Assembly: GCA_020633205.1 (NCBI GenBank) | Contig: JACKEB010000013.1 | Span: forward strand, 1 to 64,000 | DNA from: Polyangiaceae bacterium | GTDB taxonomy: Bacteria; Myxococcota_A; Polyangia; Polyangiales; Polyangiaceae | Length of the DNA stretch: 64,000 nt | Direction: 5' to 3' | In this document: piece by piece, positions 35,621 to 45,900 of the stretch | Position numbering within the stretch: position 1 is the stretch's first letter | How the letters are laid out: each line of letters starts with the position of its first letter | Notes under the pieces: generated by a model | Told to the model about the DNA's origin: nothing | Database searches by the model: none | Seen by the model: only the letters and a program-made list of their open reading frames with translations | Translations under genes and position numbers: made by a program

Positions 35621-36320
35621 ACAGCACCGCCACCACGACCGCAGCCAGCATCCCGAGTACAACCACTAGCAGCACCACCCAGATCCCCCAGTGAAGCCCA
35701 GCCTTGCTGGCGGGGCTACCGAGGGGTGGCATCGGAGGCTGGAAGTTGGGTGGAGGGACTTCCCACGCGGCGGGGGTCGGTGCCGGCGCCCCGGCGATCT
35801 CGGTTTGTTCGATGGTCGGCGCAACGTCGGAGTCGACCCACCGCACGCCTTTGCCCGCCGCTTCGTTGAGTTCGTTCCCTGTGGAAACAACGTCGACCTG
35901 AGGAAACCGTGCGCGCAGCTGCTCCGCTGCGGCCTTTGAGTCGGTGCGGCTCTGGAGCGTGCTATCCAGGCCGATGGGGCTAGGCCCGGCGGGCTCGGTT
36001 GCTGCGAGCGCGAGCTGGGAGGCCGCGCGTCGCTTGGCTGCGACCGGCTCGAAGCCGGGGCTGGCCGCGGTGCGCTCCAGATCCTCGGTGATGGGCTGGG
36101 CCATCTTGGTGGTATCAGGCCCGGAGGGGACGCCGCCCGCGATGTCGGGGCGCCGCATCACGGCGGTGCCGAACGGGGTGTGGGAGTTCAGGTCCGTGCG
36201 TTCATCCACGTTTCCCATCGCGTGGCGGAGATCTGCTCCGCATCCGTCGCATGGCGGGGGTACGGTCTGTCCGCTGGGAATTGCGACGTGCCTCCCGCAT
36301 GCGGGACAGATGACGACCAT
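35607..36320 (-). CDS. Zinc-ribbon protein with C-terminal membrane helix
   Basis: The start is ATG 36320 (a GTG at 36341 in frame is possible). The 237-residue product has a zinc ribbon at its N-terminus (CPACG ... CDGCG, residues 4-28), a long disordered Pro/Ala/Thr region and a C-terminal membrane helix (IWVVLLVVVLGMLAAVVVAVL), so it is probably tail-anchored with the ribbon in the cytosol. Such zinc-ribbon, linker, membrane-helix proteins are common beside Ser/Thr kinases in Myxococcota; here the kinase gene starts divergently 117 bp away. No enzymatic domain is seen. Confidence 0.75.
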   Translation of the reverse strand: MVVICPACGRHVAIPSGQTVPPPCDGCGADLRHAMGNVDERTDLNSHTPFGTAVMRRPDIAGGVPSGPDTTKMAQPITEDLERTAASPGFEPVAAKRRAASQLALAATEPAGPSPIGLDSTLQSRTDSKAAAEQLRARFPQVDVVSTGNELNEAAGKGVRWVDSDVAPTIEQTEIAGAPAPTPAAWEVPPPNFQPPMPPLGSPASKAGLHWGIWVVLLVVVLGMLAAVVVAVLYGAL

Positions 36321-36437
36321 CGCTGCAGCTTCCGGCTCCACTTCCGGAGAATCCTACACCCCGACGCGCAGGATTGCAGCGTAGACTCCCACCGAGCCCC
36401 GACCCGTTGCCCGGCAAGGGCTCGCCGGACCCGCCGA

Positions 36438-38168
36438 ATGGACCACTTACGCCCTGGAATGCGCCTCGATCGCTACGAGCTGGTGGCCCCGCTGGCTGCA
36501 GGCGGTCAGGGCTCTGTTTGGCGTGTGCGTGACCCTCTCGATCCATCGGCGCCGAGGGCGGTCAAGCTGGTGGACTTGGTGCAAGCCAATCCCGATGGCA
36601 TCGAGCGAGTGCGGCGTGAGGCGCATCAGCTCGCACAACTGCGGCATCCTTCCATCGTTCCGTGTCATGGACTGTTTGAAGACGTGAACGAGGGCATGCT
36701 TGGTCTCGTCGTCACTTACATCGACGGCATGCCTGTCGGTGGGCTGCTGAACGACCCTCGTTTCGACGCCCGACGAAGGCGTTTGTTGCTCACGCATCTC
36801 GCGGAGGCGCTCGCGTTCATCCACGCGCGCAAGATCGTCCACCGTGACCTCAAGCTCGACAACGTCCTGGCCGACGATCGCTTTCTTGCGGAACCGGAAG
36901 TGGCGGAGCACGTCAAGCTGATCGACTTTGGCATTGCGCTCGCGCCGACCGGGGGGCGCAAGCTCACCCAAGCTGGGCACATCGTCGGAACGCCATCCTA
37001 TATGGCGCCGGAGACCCTCGATGCGGCCTGGGGCGGCTCGATGAACGCGCCGGCAGTCGACGTGTTCGCCTTTGGTGTGATGGCCTGGCGCATGTTCCTC
37101 CCGGGTCACCCGAGCGGCGTACAGAACGCGCGCAACCTGGCGGACTACGCCATCGCCTATCGTCGCATGAAGAGCGAACCGGGGCGTTTCTCGGCGCTCG
37201 ATGCTCGACCGGATCTGCGCTGGCTGCGGCAGTGCCTGAGCCTCGAACCCGAGAAGCGGCTGCCGGACGGCGCGGCCTTGGTGGAGGCGTTGCGCTCATC
37301 GCAGATGCCGGCGTCTCAGGAAGAGCTCGCTGCGACGCAGGTCGCCGCTCCCGGGTACACCCCCGCGCCGCTCTCGGGAGGTAGCTCCAGCGCGGTGTCG
37401 AGCGCCCAGGCGCCGTCCGCGTTGCCTACAGCTTACTCCCCGGGTCAGTTACCGCGAGGAAATATAAGTCAGCCGGCTAGTAACTCAGCCAGCTTCTCCC
37501 AGCCGTCCGTGAGCGGTGAACACTCCGCAGAAACCAGCACCGCCTTCGCTTCCAGCACGCCAGGCCAAGCCCTAGCTTCGCCTGCACAGCTGGCGATGCC
37601 CACGCCAGGTGGTCCCTCTCCTTCGGGCGGCTACGGGCCTCCACCTCCGGCCCGCTCGAATCGTTTCGCGATCGGTCTCGCCCTCGGACTAGGCGCGGCT
37701 GTGATCTTCGCCATCGTCGCGGTGGTCGGCGTGTCCGGTGCTGCGCTGTTCGCCTTTGGAGATCGCCAAGCCGCGAGCGCCGGTCCACCAGCGGCGATCT
37801 GCGCGTCGGGGAGTGCACTTCCGGCCAGCCGTGAGGTGACGTTGTGGATTGGACCAGTGGAGCTCGCGGACAACGGAAGCAAGCGCAACCTGAAGAGCGA
37901 CGAAGGGCTCTGCTTGACCAACCTGCGCACCGGACAGCGACGCTGCGCGCGGGGCAATCAGTGGAGCCCGACTATCCAGGCGCGGATCGGTGATTTGCTC
38001 ACTGGCGGGGCAGGTGTTCAGGTGCAGTTCGAGCGGAACGGCGCAGTAGAAACGCTGGCAAACCGTGCGGATTTAGGCTTCAGCACCATCACCTGTCCGC
38101 AGTCGGGCTGGCTCATGCCACTGGCGCCCAACACCCGACTGCAGACCTTACCAATCTTTCCGCGTTGA
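36438..38168 (+). CDS. Membrane-anchored Ser/Thr protein kinase
   Basis: The start is ATG 36438; earlier codons of the same frame run through the divergent promoter. The 576-residue product has a cytoplasmic kinase domain (residues about 13-270): Gly loop AAGGQGSVWRV, AVKLVDL with the Lys, catalytic HRDLKLDNVL, DFGIALA and MAPETLD, so it should be active. A disordered Pro/Ser/Ala-rich region (about 300-405) leads to one membrane helix (about residues 408-440) and an extracytoplasmic domain of about 135 residues with three or more Cys (ICASGSAL, GLCLTNLRTGQRRCARG), perhaps the sensor. The kinase probably responds to envelope signals. Substrates are unknown. Confidence 0.93.
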   Translation: MDHLRPGMRLDRYELVAPLAAGGQGSVWRVRDPLDPSAPRAVKLVDLVQANPDGIERVRREAHQLAQLRHPSIVPCHGLFEDVNEGMLGLVVTYIDGMPVGGLLNDPRFDARRRRLLLTHLAEALAFIHARKIVHRDLKLDNVLADDRFLAEPEVAEHVKLIDFGIALAPTGGRKLTQAGHIVGTPSYMAPETLDAAWGGSMNAPAVDVFAFGVMAWRMFLPGHPSGVQNARNLADYAIAYRRMKSEPGRFSALDARPDLRWLRQCLSLEPEKRLPDGAALVEALRSSQMPASQEELAATQVAAPGYTPAPLSGGSSSAVSSAQAPSALPTAYSPGQLPRGNISQPASNSASFSQPSVSGEHSAETSTAFASSTPGQALASPAQLAMPTPGGPSPSGGYGPPPPARSNRFAIGLALGLGAAVIFAIVAVVGVSGAALFAFGDRQAASAGPPAAICASGSALPASREVTLWIGPVELADNGSKRNLKSDEGLCLTNLRTGQRRCARGNQWSPTIQARIGDLLTGGAGVQVQFERNGAVETLANRADLGFSTITCPQSGWLMPLAPNTRLQTLPIFPR

Positions 38169-38205
38169 AACGCGCGCGCCGCGGTCTCGCGGCTACGCTT
38201 TCAAC
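38164..38205. terminator. Probable bidirectional terminator hairpin
   Basis: Between the convergent ends (stops at 38168 and 38193) GTTGAAA (38164-38170) pairs with TTTCAAC (38199-38205), and inside it GCCGCG (38178-38183) pairs with CGCGGC (38188-38193) around a 4-nt loop. The two stems form a composite hairpin serving both genes. There is no long T-run, so efficiency is uncertain. Confidence 0.55.
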
Positions 38206-39623
38206 TTGTCGAACTCACCCTGCTCACCGTAGCTCAGGTCGCCGAAGGCGGAGTACGGCTGACCGCCGTCGTCCGTCGCTCCAACTGCGTTGAGCAGAGT
38301 CGTCAGCAAGCGATTGTGAGGCGCGCCAGACTGGGCCATCAGGTCGCCGTCCTTGGAGCAATCGATGACCTGACCTTGACGCAGGTATCCGCCACCAGAA
38401 CCGGCGATTACGATGGGCAGGTTGCGGAAGTCATGAGCCTTGCCGTCAGACAGCTCGCTGATCCACATCACCACGCTGTCGTCGAGCATCGTGCCGGACG
38501 AACCGTTGAACATCTCGAGGTAGGTCAAGAGGTCGTTCATCCGGCTCGCGTAGTACGAGTCGACTTCGGTGATGAAGTTCTCGATACCGGGGATGTCGCC
38601 GCCCTCCGCATCATCACGTCCGTTGCGGTGGGAGAGCTGGTGGTGATTGAACTCGTGGTTCATGCCATCCCAGCGGAAGGTCGGCCCAGAGGCGCCGCTC
38701 GAGAACTTGATGGTGGCTACGCGATTGACGTCGCATGCCATGGTGAGCGCGGTGAGCTTCATCATTAGCTTGGCGACTTCATTGAACTCGCCGTCGCTGC
38801 CCACGGTGTTGCTGTCCATCATGTCGTAGCGATCGACCCCGTTCAGATCGAGCGCCGCGACCGTGTCCGGAGAGCACGCAGAGCTCATGCCCGTCTCGAC
38901 GTCACGCACGAGCGCTAGCCAGTCGTCGAGCAGCTTGGTGTCTTCGCCGCTCATCGGCGTGCGCTTGAGCTCGTTCAAGTCCTCGCGCACGAGGTCGACC
39001 ATGCTCTGTCCGCGCTTCATCACGCGGTCATCGCCTTCGGAGCCCGAGATCAAGCCTGTGAAGGCACGGTACACGTTGTACGGATTGTTCTCTCCCGCGT
39101 ACGGCGTGCCGGGGCCTGCGTAGGAGCAGTAGTTCAAGACGTTGTTGCCGTTACGCCCGACCTGGATCACGAGCGGCGCCTTACCACCGACGTTCAGGCT
39201 GCGTGCCGCGGCGAAGTCCACCGACTCCCCCGCAGCGAAGATGTCAGGATCCGTCGTGGGCTGCGCCGTCAGCTTGCACGCCATGCCTTTCATGTGGTCG
39301 TCGCCGGGGATTTGATCCCAGCCGAACCCTCGGGGCACCATATGAATACCTCGCGGAACCAATAGGCGATCCGCAAAGCTGCTCATGGGTTCGAGGGCGC
39401 GCCCTTGGAGAGACGCGGCGGTGATGGCGCCGGAGTCCACGTTCGGGAAGAAGCGATCCATATTCACGCCGTTGGGGGTGAACAGGATGATCAAGCGCTT
39501 GATGGGATCTCCAGGTGCGGCCAGCGCGCGACCCGCGAGTGAACCCAAGAGCGGGATCCCCAGGGCGACACCGCCCAGGCCGCGCAGGAAGTTGCGACGA
39601 GTCGTCAGCGTCTTCTTGTTCAT
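38193..39623 (-). CDS. DUF1552 family Tat-exported protein
   Basis: The 476-residue product has a twin-arginine signal (TTRRNFLRGLGG, then LGIPLLGSLAGRALA), so it is exported folded. The rest matches DUF1552: LIILFTPNGVNMDRFFP, VPRGIHMVPRGFG, the DDHMKGMACKLT block and MNHEFNHHQLSHR. These proteins resemble sulfatase/alkaline-phosphatase-fold proteins and in Planctomycetes and Myxococcota are always found beside a DUF1588/DUF1592 protein; the biochemical function is not established. Its ATG overlaps the stop of the upstream DUF1592 gene by 4 bp, so the two are translationally coupled. Confidence 0.93.
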   Translation of the reverse strand: MNKKTLTTRRNFLRGLGGVALGIPLLGSLAGRALAAPGDPIKRLIILFTPNGVNMDRFFPNVDSGAITAASLQGRALEPMSSFADRLLVPRGIHMVPRGFGWDQIPGDDHMKGMACKLTAQPTTDPDIFAAGESVDFAAARSLNVGGKAPLVIQVGRNGNNVLNYCSYAGPGTPYAGENNPYNVYRAFTGLISGSEGDDRVMKRGQSMVDLVREDLNELKRTPMSGEDTKLLDDWLALVRDVETGMSSACSPDTVAALDLNGVDRYDMMDSNTVGSDGEFNEVAKLMMKLTALTMACDVNRVATIKFSSGASGPTFRWDGMNHEFNHHQLSHRNGRDDAEGGDIPGIENFITEVDSYYASRMNDLLTYLEMFNGSSGTMLDDSVVMWISELSDGKAHDFRNLPIVIAGSGGGYLRQGQVIDCSKDGDLMAQSGAPHNRLLTTLLNAVGATDDGGQPYSAFGDLSYGEQGEFDKLKA

Positions 39624-41368
39624 GGTGCCTCCGGTGCGCGGCTCTTGAAGGTGTCTGTGACGACGATGTCCACCAAGAGGTCGAGGATCTTGTAGTCCGG
39701 GCTTTGCATCTTCTTGGCCAGGGTATCGATGATCTTCAGGTCGATGCCTTCAGCTCGCCTGCCGAAGGCAAACTCCACCCAGTTCTTCGCGTAGCAGCTC
39801 TGGGCTTCCGGCGCGTCGCCCAGCGCCTTGGAGAAGTCCACCGGTCCCTGGTAGGCGACCTCCCGTTCCCCGAACAGCGCCGTGCCAGTGCTGTCGACTG
39901 GCTTGCCGGTGTCCATGTCTTGCCAGGAGCCGACGGCGTTGTAGTGCTCGAACGGGAACCCGGTCGGGTTGATGACGCTGTGGCAGAAGTTGCACTCGTC
40001 TGGAGACGTCTGCACCGTTACCCGTTGCCGTGTGGTAACAATGTCCGGCGTGATTTCTGGGAGCGGCGTCATCTCGGCGCCAGCGGGTGGCGAGCCAATC
40101 TTGCGGCAGAGCACGTACTTCTGAATCAGGGCGCCGCGCAGGATAGGTGACGTTCGTACCACTTGAGCGTGGGAGGCCAAGAAGCCGACACGGGTGAACA
40201 AGCCGGAGCGCTGGGTCGGGTCCAGCGTCGCCTGGGTGAGTTCGGTCCCGTAGGCGGTGCCATCGAGGCCGTACAGAGGCGCCGTGAGGTTGTTCACGAA
40301 GGCGGTGTTGTCCGTGAGCAAGCCTTGGAAGCCCGCCTGTTTCTCGAACACGATGTAGTCGACGTAGCGGAGCGTCTCTTCCTTCAGGTAGGGGATCGTC
40401 TCCGACTTGAACGCCGGAAACAGCGTCTCGTCGCGTACGAAATCCGTCCAGCGCGCGCCCTCCGTGCCCTCCATACGCAGGTAGCGCTCGTGGAAGGTGC
40501 GCACCATGTCGTGTGCCCGCGGCTCCTTGAGCATGCGCAGGGCTTGGGCGCGGATCTGCTCTTCGGTGCTGAGTTCGTCCTTGGCCGCCGCGTCGAAGAG
40601 CGCCTGGTCCGGCATGCTGTCCCACAGCGCATAGCTCAGGCGGCTCGCGAGCTCGTAGCCGTTCAACCGAATGTTGTCGCCGACGCGCTCCGTCGAGAGT
40701 TCCGCGCGACTTAGGAAGCTTGGAGACTGGAGAAAGCCTTCGAGCAACAGCTCGATGCCTTCATCGAAGCTACCGGTCGCGGTCGTCTCTGCGCGCTTGG
40801 CGTACAAGGTCTCGAAGCGCGTTTGCTCGGCGCTGGTGAGTGGCCTGCGAAACACTCGCGCGCCAAAGCTCGTGATGAACTGGCTGGCGCAGGCGGCGCC
40901 ATCCCCACTTGGGGTGCACGGCAGGATGAAGTCGTGAATTGCCGGCGTGGAAATTGCTGTCTTCGCGAGAGCAGCAGCCGAATCCTTGTAACCAGTCCAA
41001 GCGCGATCATCCATGCTGCCGACGGCCTCGGGGGGGAGGGAGTTCGACGGAGTGAGCTGGGGCGCGTTGAAGAGATCTTGGATGGTGTTGTCGTACTGCT
41101 CGTGATTCAGCCGCGGGATCCGGCTCGCTTGCGGGATCGCGTTGGGAGCTACCGTACCGCTGCCGCCGTTCCCGGTGCTGCTGCCCGAACCATCGGAGCC
41201 ACCCGCCGAACCGACGGTGCCTTTGCATCCGAGGGGCAATGCGGCGAGGGTTGCTGACATCGCACCGATGCCAAGCCAGTGCTTGTGGCGTCGAAGCCAG
41301 CGCGCCGCGTGCCTCGTCTGCTCATGGGACACTGAGCGAACCTCAGCGTCGTGTGGAGTTTGCCCCAT
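39620..41368 (-). CDS. DUF1587/DUF1595/DUF1592/DUF1588/DUF1585 exported protein
   Basis: The 582-residue product starts at ATG 41368 (GAGG 6 bp upstream). Signal and lipobox-like region: HWLGIGAMSATLAALPLGCKG. The usual domain order follows: DUF1587 (RLNHEQYDNTIQDLF), DUF1595 (FGARVFRRPLTSAEQ), DUF1592 (LLEGFLQSPSFLSRAEL, GYELASRLSYALWDSMPD), DUF1588 (FLASHAQVVRTSPILRG, then CNFCHSVINPTGFPFEHY) and DUF1585 (SCYAKNWVEFAFGRR). The CNFCH in DUF1588 is a c-type heme motif, so a cytochrome-like redox role has been proposed for the family. It is the first gene of a two-gene operon with DUF1552 downstream. Confidence 0.93.
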   Translation of the reverse strand: MGQTPHDAEVRSVSHEQTRHAARWLRRHKHWLGIGAMSATLAALPLGCKGTVGSAGGSDGSGSSTGNGGSGTVAPNAIPQASRIPRLNHEQYDNTIQDLFNAPQLTPSNSLPPEAVGSMDDRAWTGYKDSAAALAKTAISTPAIHDFILPCTPSGDGAACASQFITSFGARVFRRPLTSAEQTRFETLYAKRAETTATGSFDEGIELLLEGFLQSPSFLSRAELSTERVGDNIRLNGYELASRLSYALWDSMPDQALFDAAAKDELSTEEQIRAQALRMLKEPRAHDMVRTFHERYLRMEGTEGARWTDFVRDETLFPAFKSETIPYLKEETLRYVDYIVFEKQAGFQGLLTDNTAFVNNLTAPLYGLDGTAYGTELTQATLDPTQRSGLFTRVGFLASHAQVVRTSPILRGALIQKYVLCRKIGSPPAGAEMTPLPEITPDIVTTRQRVTVQTSPDECNFCHSVINPTGFPFEHYNAVGSWQDMDTGKPVDSTGTALFGEREVAYQGPVDFSKALGDAPEAQSCYAKNWVEFAFGRRAEGIDLKIIDTLAKKMQSPDYKILDLLVDIVVTDTFKSRAPEAP

Positions 41369-41883
41369 GGGAACCTCGCGACGTCGCGCATCGCCGTGCG
41401 CGACATTTGATTGGAGAGGAGTACGACGCGGTGCTGTTCCCTGCGGGAGCAGGCCCCGTCCGCCGCACTCGACTAGCCTAGCCGGGTGAACGCAGGTGAG
41501 AACCTTTGAGTCGAGAAAAGCGATAAGCGCTCGGGTTCATGTTCCGTTCGTACAAACAATACCCATGTGGTTACGTGTGGTTACATCTTCGCTGCAGAAT
41601 TCCTCGAGCGTTTTTCGACAATGTAGGCCCGGAAACCAGCCATTCTGCCACGGAAACGCCGCGGCGATTCCGGTGCGGCAACACTTGGTTCTTTGGTGCG
41701 CGATTTGCCATGTGTGAATTCTCACGTGGGGATGGCGCGAATCTTCGCTCGTCCCATGGGTGAGCCTCCCTGCCATGCGCGGACGCATGCGTGCCAACCC
41801 ACCGCTGGGTTCGTTGGAAAGCGCAAAAGCGCGCGAATTGGCTGCCACGTCACCGATTCAACTTGCAATGAGCTGCGACTTGG
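41369..41883. other. Intergenic region, about 515 bp
   Basis: The gap between divergent genes has lower GC than its surroundings around 41540-41620 and contains two tandem copies of TGTGGTTAC (41566-41574 and 41576-41584). No open frame has a believable start or protein-like composition. It must contain the promoters of the DUF1592 operon and of the rRNA methyltransferase gene. Confidence 0.6.
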
Positions 41884-42990
41884 GTGTCGAAACGGCTTCT
41901 CGTGGATCTGTCGAGGCCAACCCTTCACCAACTCAGTCCGCGTTGTCCGGTGTCCCGGGAGTGTGGCGGCTGTCCCTGGATCGACCAGGAACTCGACGGC
42001 CAGCGTCTGCGGAAGCTCGACTCGTTGCGGCGTGCCTTCGCAGACCTGGGAGTGACGCCACCCGAGCCGAGCTTCGTGCGCGCCGGTTCTGACCTCGGCT
42101 ATCGCAACCGACTGCGACTCCGTATCGACGCTCAGGGCGAAGTGGTGTTCTTCAACCCGAAGAAGCTAACTAGCTGCGCGGTGCTGGTGCCCGGACTAGC
42201 TCATGCGGTCGCGACGCTGCAGGCGCTTGGTCCTCTGGAGGGACTCGCCACAGCAGAACACCTGGAGCTGCGCGTAGGTGACGACGGGAGTATCGGGCTC
42301 TGCATGTATGCGCCCAGCGTGCCTACCTCCACAGTTCGTGAGGCCCTGACCCGCGCGCTCCCAGAAGGCTGGCGTGTAGGGTTCGCTCAGGACGCTGCAC
42401 TGCCTACCCTGGAGTACTTCCTCGAGGAATCGGATGCGGGCTGCTTTGCCTACAGCGTGCCCCTGTCGAGCTTCGTGCAGGTGAACAGCGCCGTCAGTCG
42501 CGCCCTCGTGGCCGCAGTGCGTGGACTGGTGCGCGCGGCGGAGGTCGGCAGCTTCAACGATCTGTTCTGTGGTTCGGGTAACTTCAGCTTGCCTCTGCTC
42601 GCCGATGGTCTGAGCGGCGCGTCGTTCGAGGTCGACGCACACGCAATCGCCGCTTTGCAGCGCGGCGCCGCGGCGCTGCCGGGGCAAGCTGCGCTCAGGC
42701 ACCACGCCGAAGTCGCAGACGCGAGGAACATCACCGATCGACTCGAGCCGCGTGAGTTGCTCTTGGCGAACCCGCCGCGCGCGGGGCTGAAGCTCGACGC
42801 CAAGGCTGCGCCGGCCCTAGCAAGCCGCGCGACACGTGTGATCGCTCTTTGCTCTTGCAGCCCGAGCAGCTTGGCGCGGGATCTGGCACTCCTATTACCG
42901 TGTGGATTCGAGCTTCGCGGTCTATCGGCGTTCGATATGTTCCCTCACACCGCGCATCTGGAGACCCTCGCCTGGCTCGAGCGCAGTTGA
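41884..42990 (+). CDS. RNA m5U methyltransferase, TrmA/RlmD-like
   Basis: The 368-residue product starts at GTG 41884. It has a 4Fe-4S type N-terminal motif (CPVSRECGGCPW, residues about 21-32), a domain with YRNRLRLRIDAQGE, and then the RumA-type catalytic domain: FVQVNSAVSRALV, SAM motif FNDLFCGSGNFSLPL, LLANPPRAGL, and the catalytic IALCSCSPSSLARDL with the nucleophile Cys, followed by DMFPHTAHLE. Enzymes of this family methylate C5 of uridine in 23S rRNA (RlmC/RlmD) or tRNA (TrmA); the N-terminal Cys motif favours an RlmC/RlmD-like enzyme without a TRAM domain. It is convergent with the helicase gene, 4 bp away. Confidence 0.92.
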   Translation: MSKRLLVDLSRPTLHQLSPRCPVSRECGGCPWIDQELDGQRLRKLDSLRRAFADLGVTPPEPSFVRAGSDLGYRNRLRLRIDAQGEVVFFNPKKLTSCAVLVPGLAHAVATLQALGPLEGLATAEHLELRVGDDGSIGLCMYAPSVPTSTVREALTRALPEGWRVGFAQDAALPTLEYFLEESDAGCFAYSVPLSSFVQVNSAVSRALVAAVRGLVRAAEVGSFNDLFCGSGNFSLPLLADGLSGASFEVDAHAIAALQRGAAALPGQAALRHHAEVADARNITDRLEPRELLLANPPRAGLKLDAKAAPALASRATRVIALCSCSPSSLARDLALLLPCGFELRGLSAFDMFPHTAHLETLAWLERS

Positions 42991-42994
42991 TGCC

Positions 42995-45900
42995 TCAAAC
43001 GAGCACGATTTGCCCCTCGTGAAGGCGTGCCTTGCCTCGCGAGAGCAGGACCTCCACAGCCTGATCGCAGAGCTGATTCAGGGTCTTGCCCGAGCGGCTG
43101 AGGCCCATCTCCAGCGCCGTCTGCTTGGCTAGTTCCTCGCGAGGTAGGCTGATGTCCCGCTGCAGCACGGCCAACGCGGCGGCCGCCAGCTCAAGGACGG
43201 GGACGTCCGAGAGTTCACGTCCGTCTGGTTCCGTCAGAGGCCGGTAGCGCGTGAGTTGGTGAAGCGGGTCGCCGTGGCGATAGAGCACGTTTCCTTCGGC
43301 TTCCATTGGGGAGGCCTGAACGACGCGGTCTACCAGCTCATTCACGCGTTGGCTCACGCGCGACGTGACACGGCTCTGGGGCCAAGCACCGAGGAGGCGC
43401 TTCGTGAGCAGCTCCATGCTCACTGGAGATTCTGTGTGGATAATGCGCGTGATGTCGGCGACCAGCTCAGCATCTTGCTCATAGAAGGCGTCGCCCTCTA
43501 CCTGGCGCAGCTTGAGCTTGGTGACCACATACGTCTCACGCACCGCGCCCAGGCTGCCTGCTGCCGCTTGCTCTCCCGGCGCCGGCATCAACACCGTGGC
43601 TCCCGCGGGCGCGGGTTCGTCTCCGACCAATGTTGGAGGCGCCTTGGATACAGGCGCCACTTCCTCCGTTGTAGGCGCAGGCGCGGCTTCATCCGCTGCC
43701 GGAGTGGGTGCCTGCTCGGCGCTTGGTGTGTCTTCTGTCGGTGGTACCAGGGACTGAGCAGCTTCGGCGCTCTGCGCTTTGAGCTCGACGATGGCTTCAT
43801 GCAGTCGAGTGAGCTCACGCTTCGAGTCGAGCCACCAGTCGCTGCTCCAGACACGGCGAAGCTGCCAGCCTAGGCGCTCGAGCACCGTTCCTCGGATGCG
43901 GTCGCGATCCCGCGCGACCTTGGCCGAGTGATACATCGCGCCATCGCACTCAATGCCCACGAGGTAGCGCCCCGGCGCCGCAGGGTCCACGATGGCTAGA
44001 TCCACACGGTAACCAGCAACGCCGACCTGGGTATGAACCGTGTGACCTAACCCCCTGAGGCCCAAGCACACTTCGCGCTCCAGCGGGGATCCGAAGCGAT
44101 CCTGGCTCATGTCGATGCGTGCCTCGCCAGTGAGGGCAATCGCCCCACGCTCCGCGTAGTCGAGGAAGAGCTTCAGGTCTTGGCTGCCCTTGGCTTCGCT
44201 CGAGCCGATGTCCGCCCCACTGATGCTCGCGAAGACCTTGAGCTGCTCTCGAGCGCGAGTCACCGCGACATTGAGGCGCCGCTGACCACCGTCCAGGTTG
44301 AGCGGCCCAAAGTTCTGATAGAATTTCCCTGTGGGATCGTTGCCGTAGCAGATGCTGAACAGGATCACATCCCGCTCGTCGCCCTGCACGTTCTCCAAGT
44401 TCTTCACGAACACGGGCTCCAGCGTATCTTCGCTGAAATAGCGCTCGATTTCGGGGTGAGCGCGCCGTGCGGCCTCCAGCAGATCCTCCACCAAGATCTG
44501 CTGTGGCTGGTTGAAGGTCACTACACCAAAGCTCTTCTCCTCGCCGTTCTTCAGCCGTTCGACCACCTCGGCGACCAGCGCTTCGGCTTCTACGCGATTC
44601 GTCCGGCTGCCACCCCGGTCGTACACGCCAGCGACGCGCTGATAGGAGACACCAATTGCTGACTTGTCCGCGACGGGACCGGGGAAGGTGAAGAGCGCAG
44701 AGCCGTAGTAGCGTGAGTTGCTGAAAGCGATCAGGCTCTCGTCGCGGCTGCGGTAGTGCCAGCGCAGGCTAAGGGCAGGTAAGCCAGCGGCAGCGCACTC
44801 ATCGAGGATGCTCTCCAAGTCATCGGGCAGATCGTCTTCCGTGTCTGACTCCGACTGCTTCTTCATGAAGAAGTTCGTCGGCGGCATCTGCTTCGAGTCG
44901 CCGACGACAACCGCCTGCTTGGCGCGCGCCAGGGCGCCGATGGCGTCGTGGACGCTGACTTGAGACGCCTCATCGAACACGACGAGGTCGAACTGTGGGC
45001 CGTGAATATCGAGGTAGCGCGCCACGGAGAGCGGGCTCATCATCACACACGGCTTGAGGCGGCGGAGGGCGTTGGGCGCCTTCTGGAACAAGCGCCGAAT
45101 CGCGAGGTGCTGGCGTTGCTTGCGGATCTCTCGCCGCAACACGCCGCTCTCCGACTCGTCGCTGCCGTCGAGCGCGGGCTTACGCGCCGCTAGCATCGCG
45201 GCCACGCGCGGCTGTGCGTCCTTGATCAACTGCCGATCAACCGTACGGAAACGTTCGATCTTCGTCTCGTGGTCGCGCCCGCGGAAGCTCGACAACAGCT
45301 GATGGCTGAATGCGTCGTGGCTGAGCCACGCCTCGTAGAAGGCGCGCTCAACGCTGACTTCGAGGTGCTCGAGCACCCCTGGCGCGTTCCCGCTCAAGAG
45401 CTCTCGCGTCAGCTGGTCGAGACCGGCCTGGTCGAGCTCCACGCGCGTTTGATTGAGCTGGGCGTAGTCGCGGAGGGTCTGCGGCTCGAGTTCTTGCCAG
45501 CGGTTTGCGAGGTCGCGGAGGCGCGTGAGGTACTGCGGATCCTCTGGGGCGCCGAATACGCCGAGATCGAAGCCAAGCTCCTTAGCAAGCGCTTGGCTTA
45601 GTTGGCTTAGGTCGGCGAGGCCCGCGTGTAGCTTTGCCTTCTCGCTCTTGAGCCAGTCGCGCTGGCGCGCCCACTCCGGCGACGCGAGGGCTTGCACCAG
45701 TCCGTGCGTGTCGCCAAGCACGCTCAAGCCGAGGCGCGTCAGGCGTTCGCGTAGGTCCCGCGCCAGCTGCTTTGCCGAGGCGTATTGCTCCGGGAAGTAG
45801 CGCCAGTCCGTTGGGTTGCCACCCAGAAATTCAACGGCCCGGGGAGCGAAGGCGTTCAGCTCGCCGAGGTTTTTTCGGAAGCGCTCTGCGCGCGTGACGT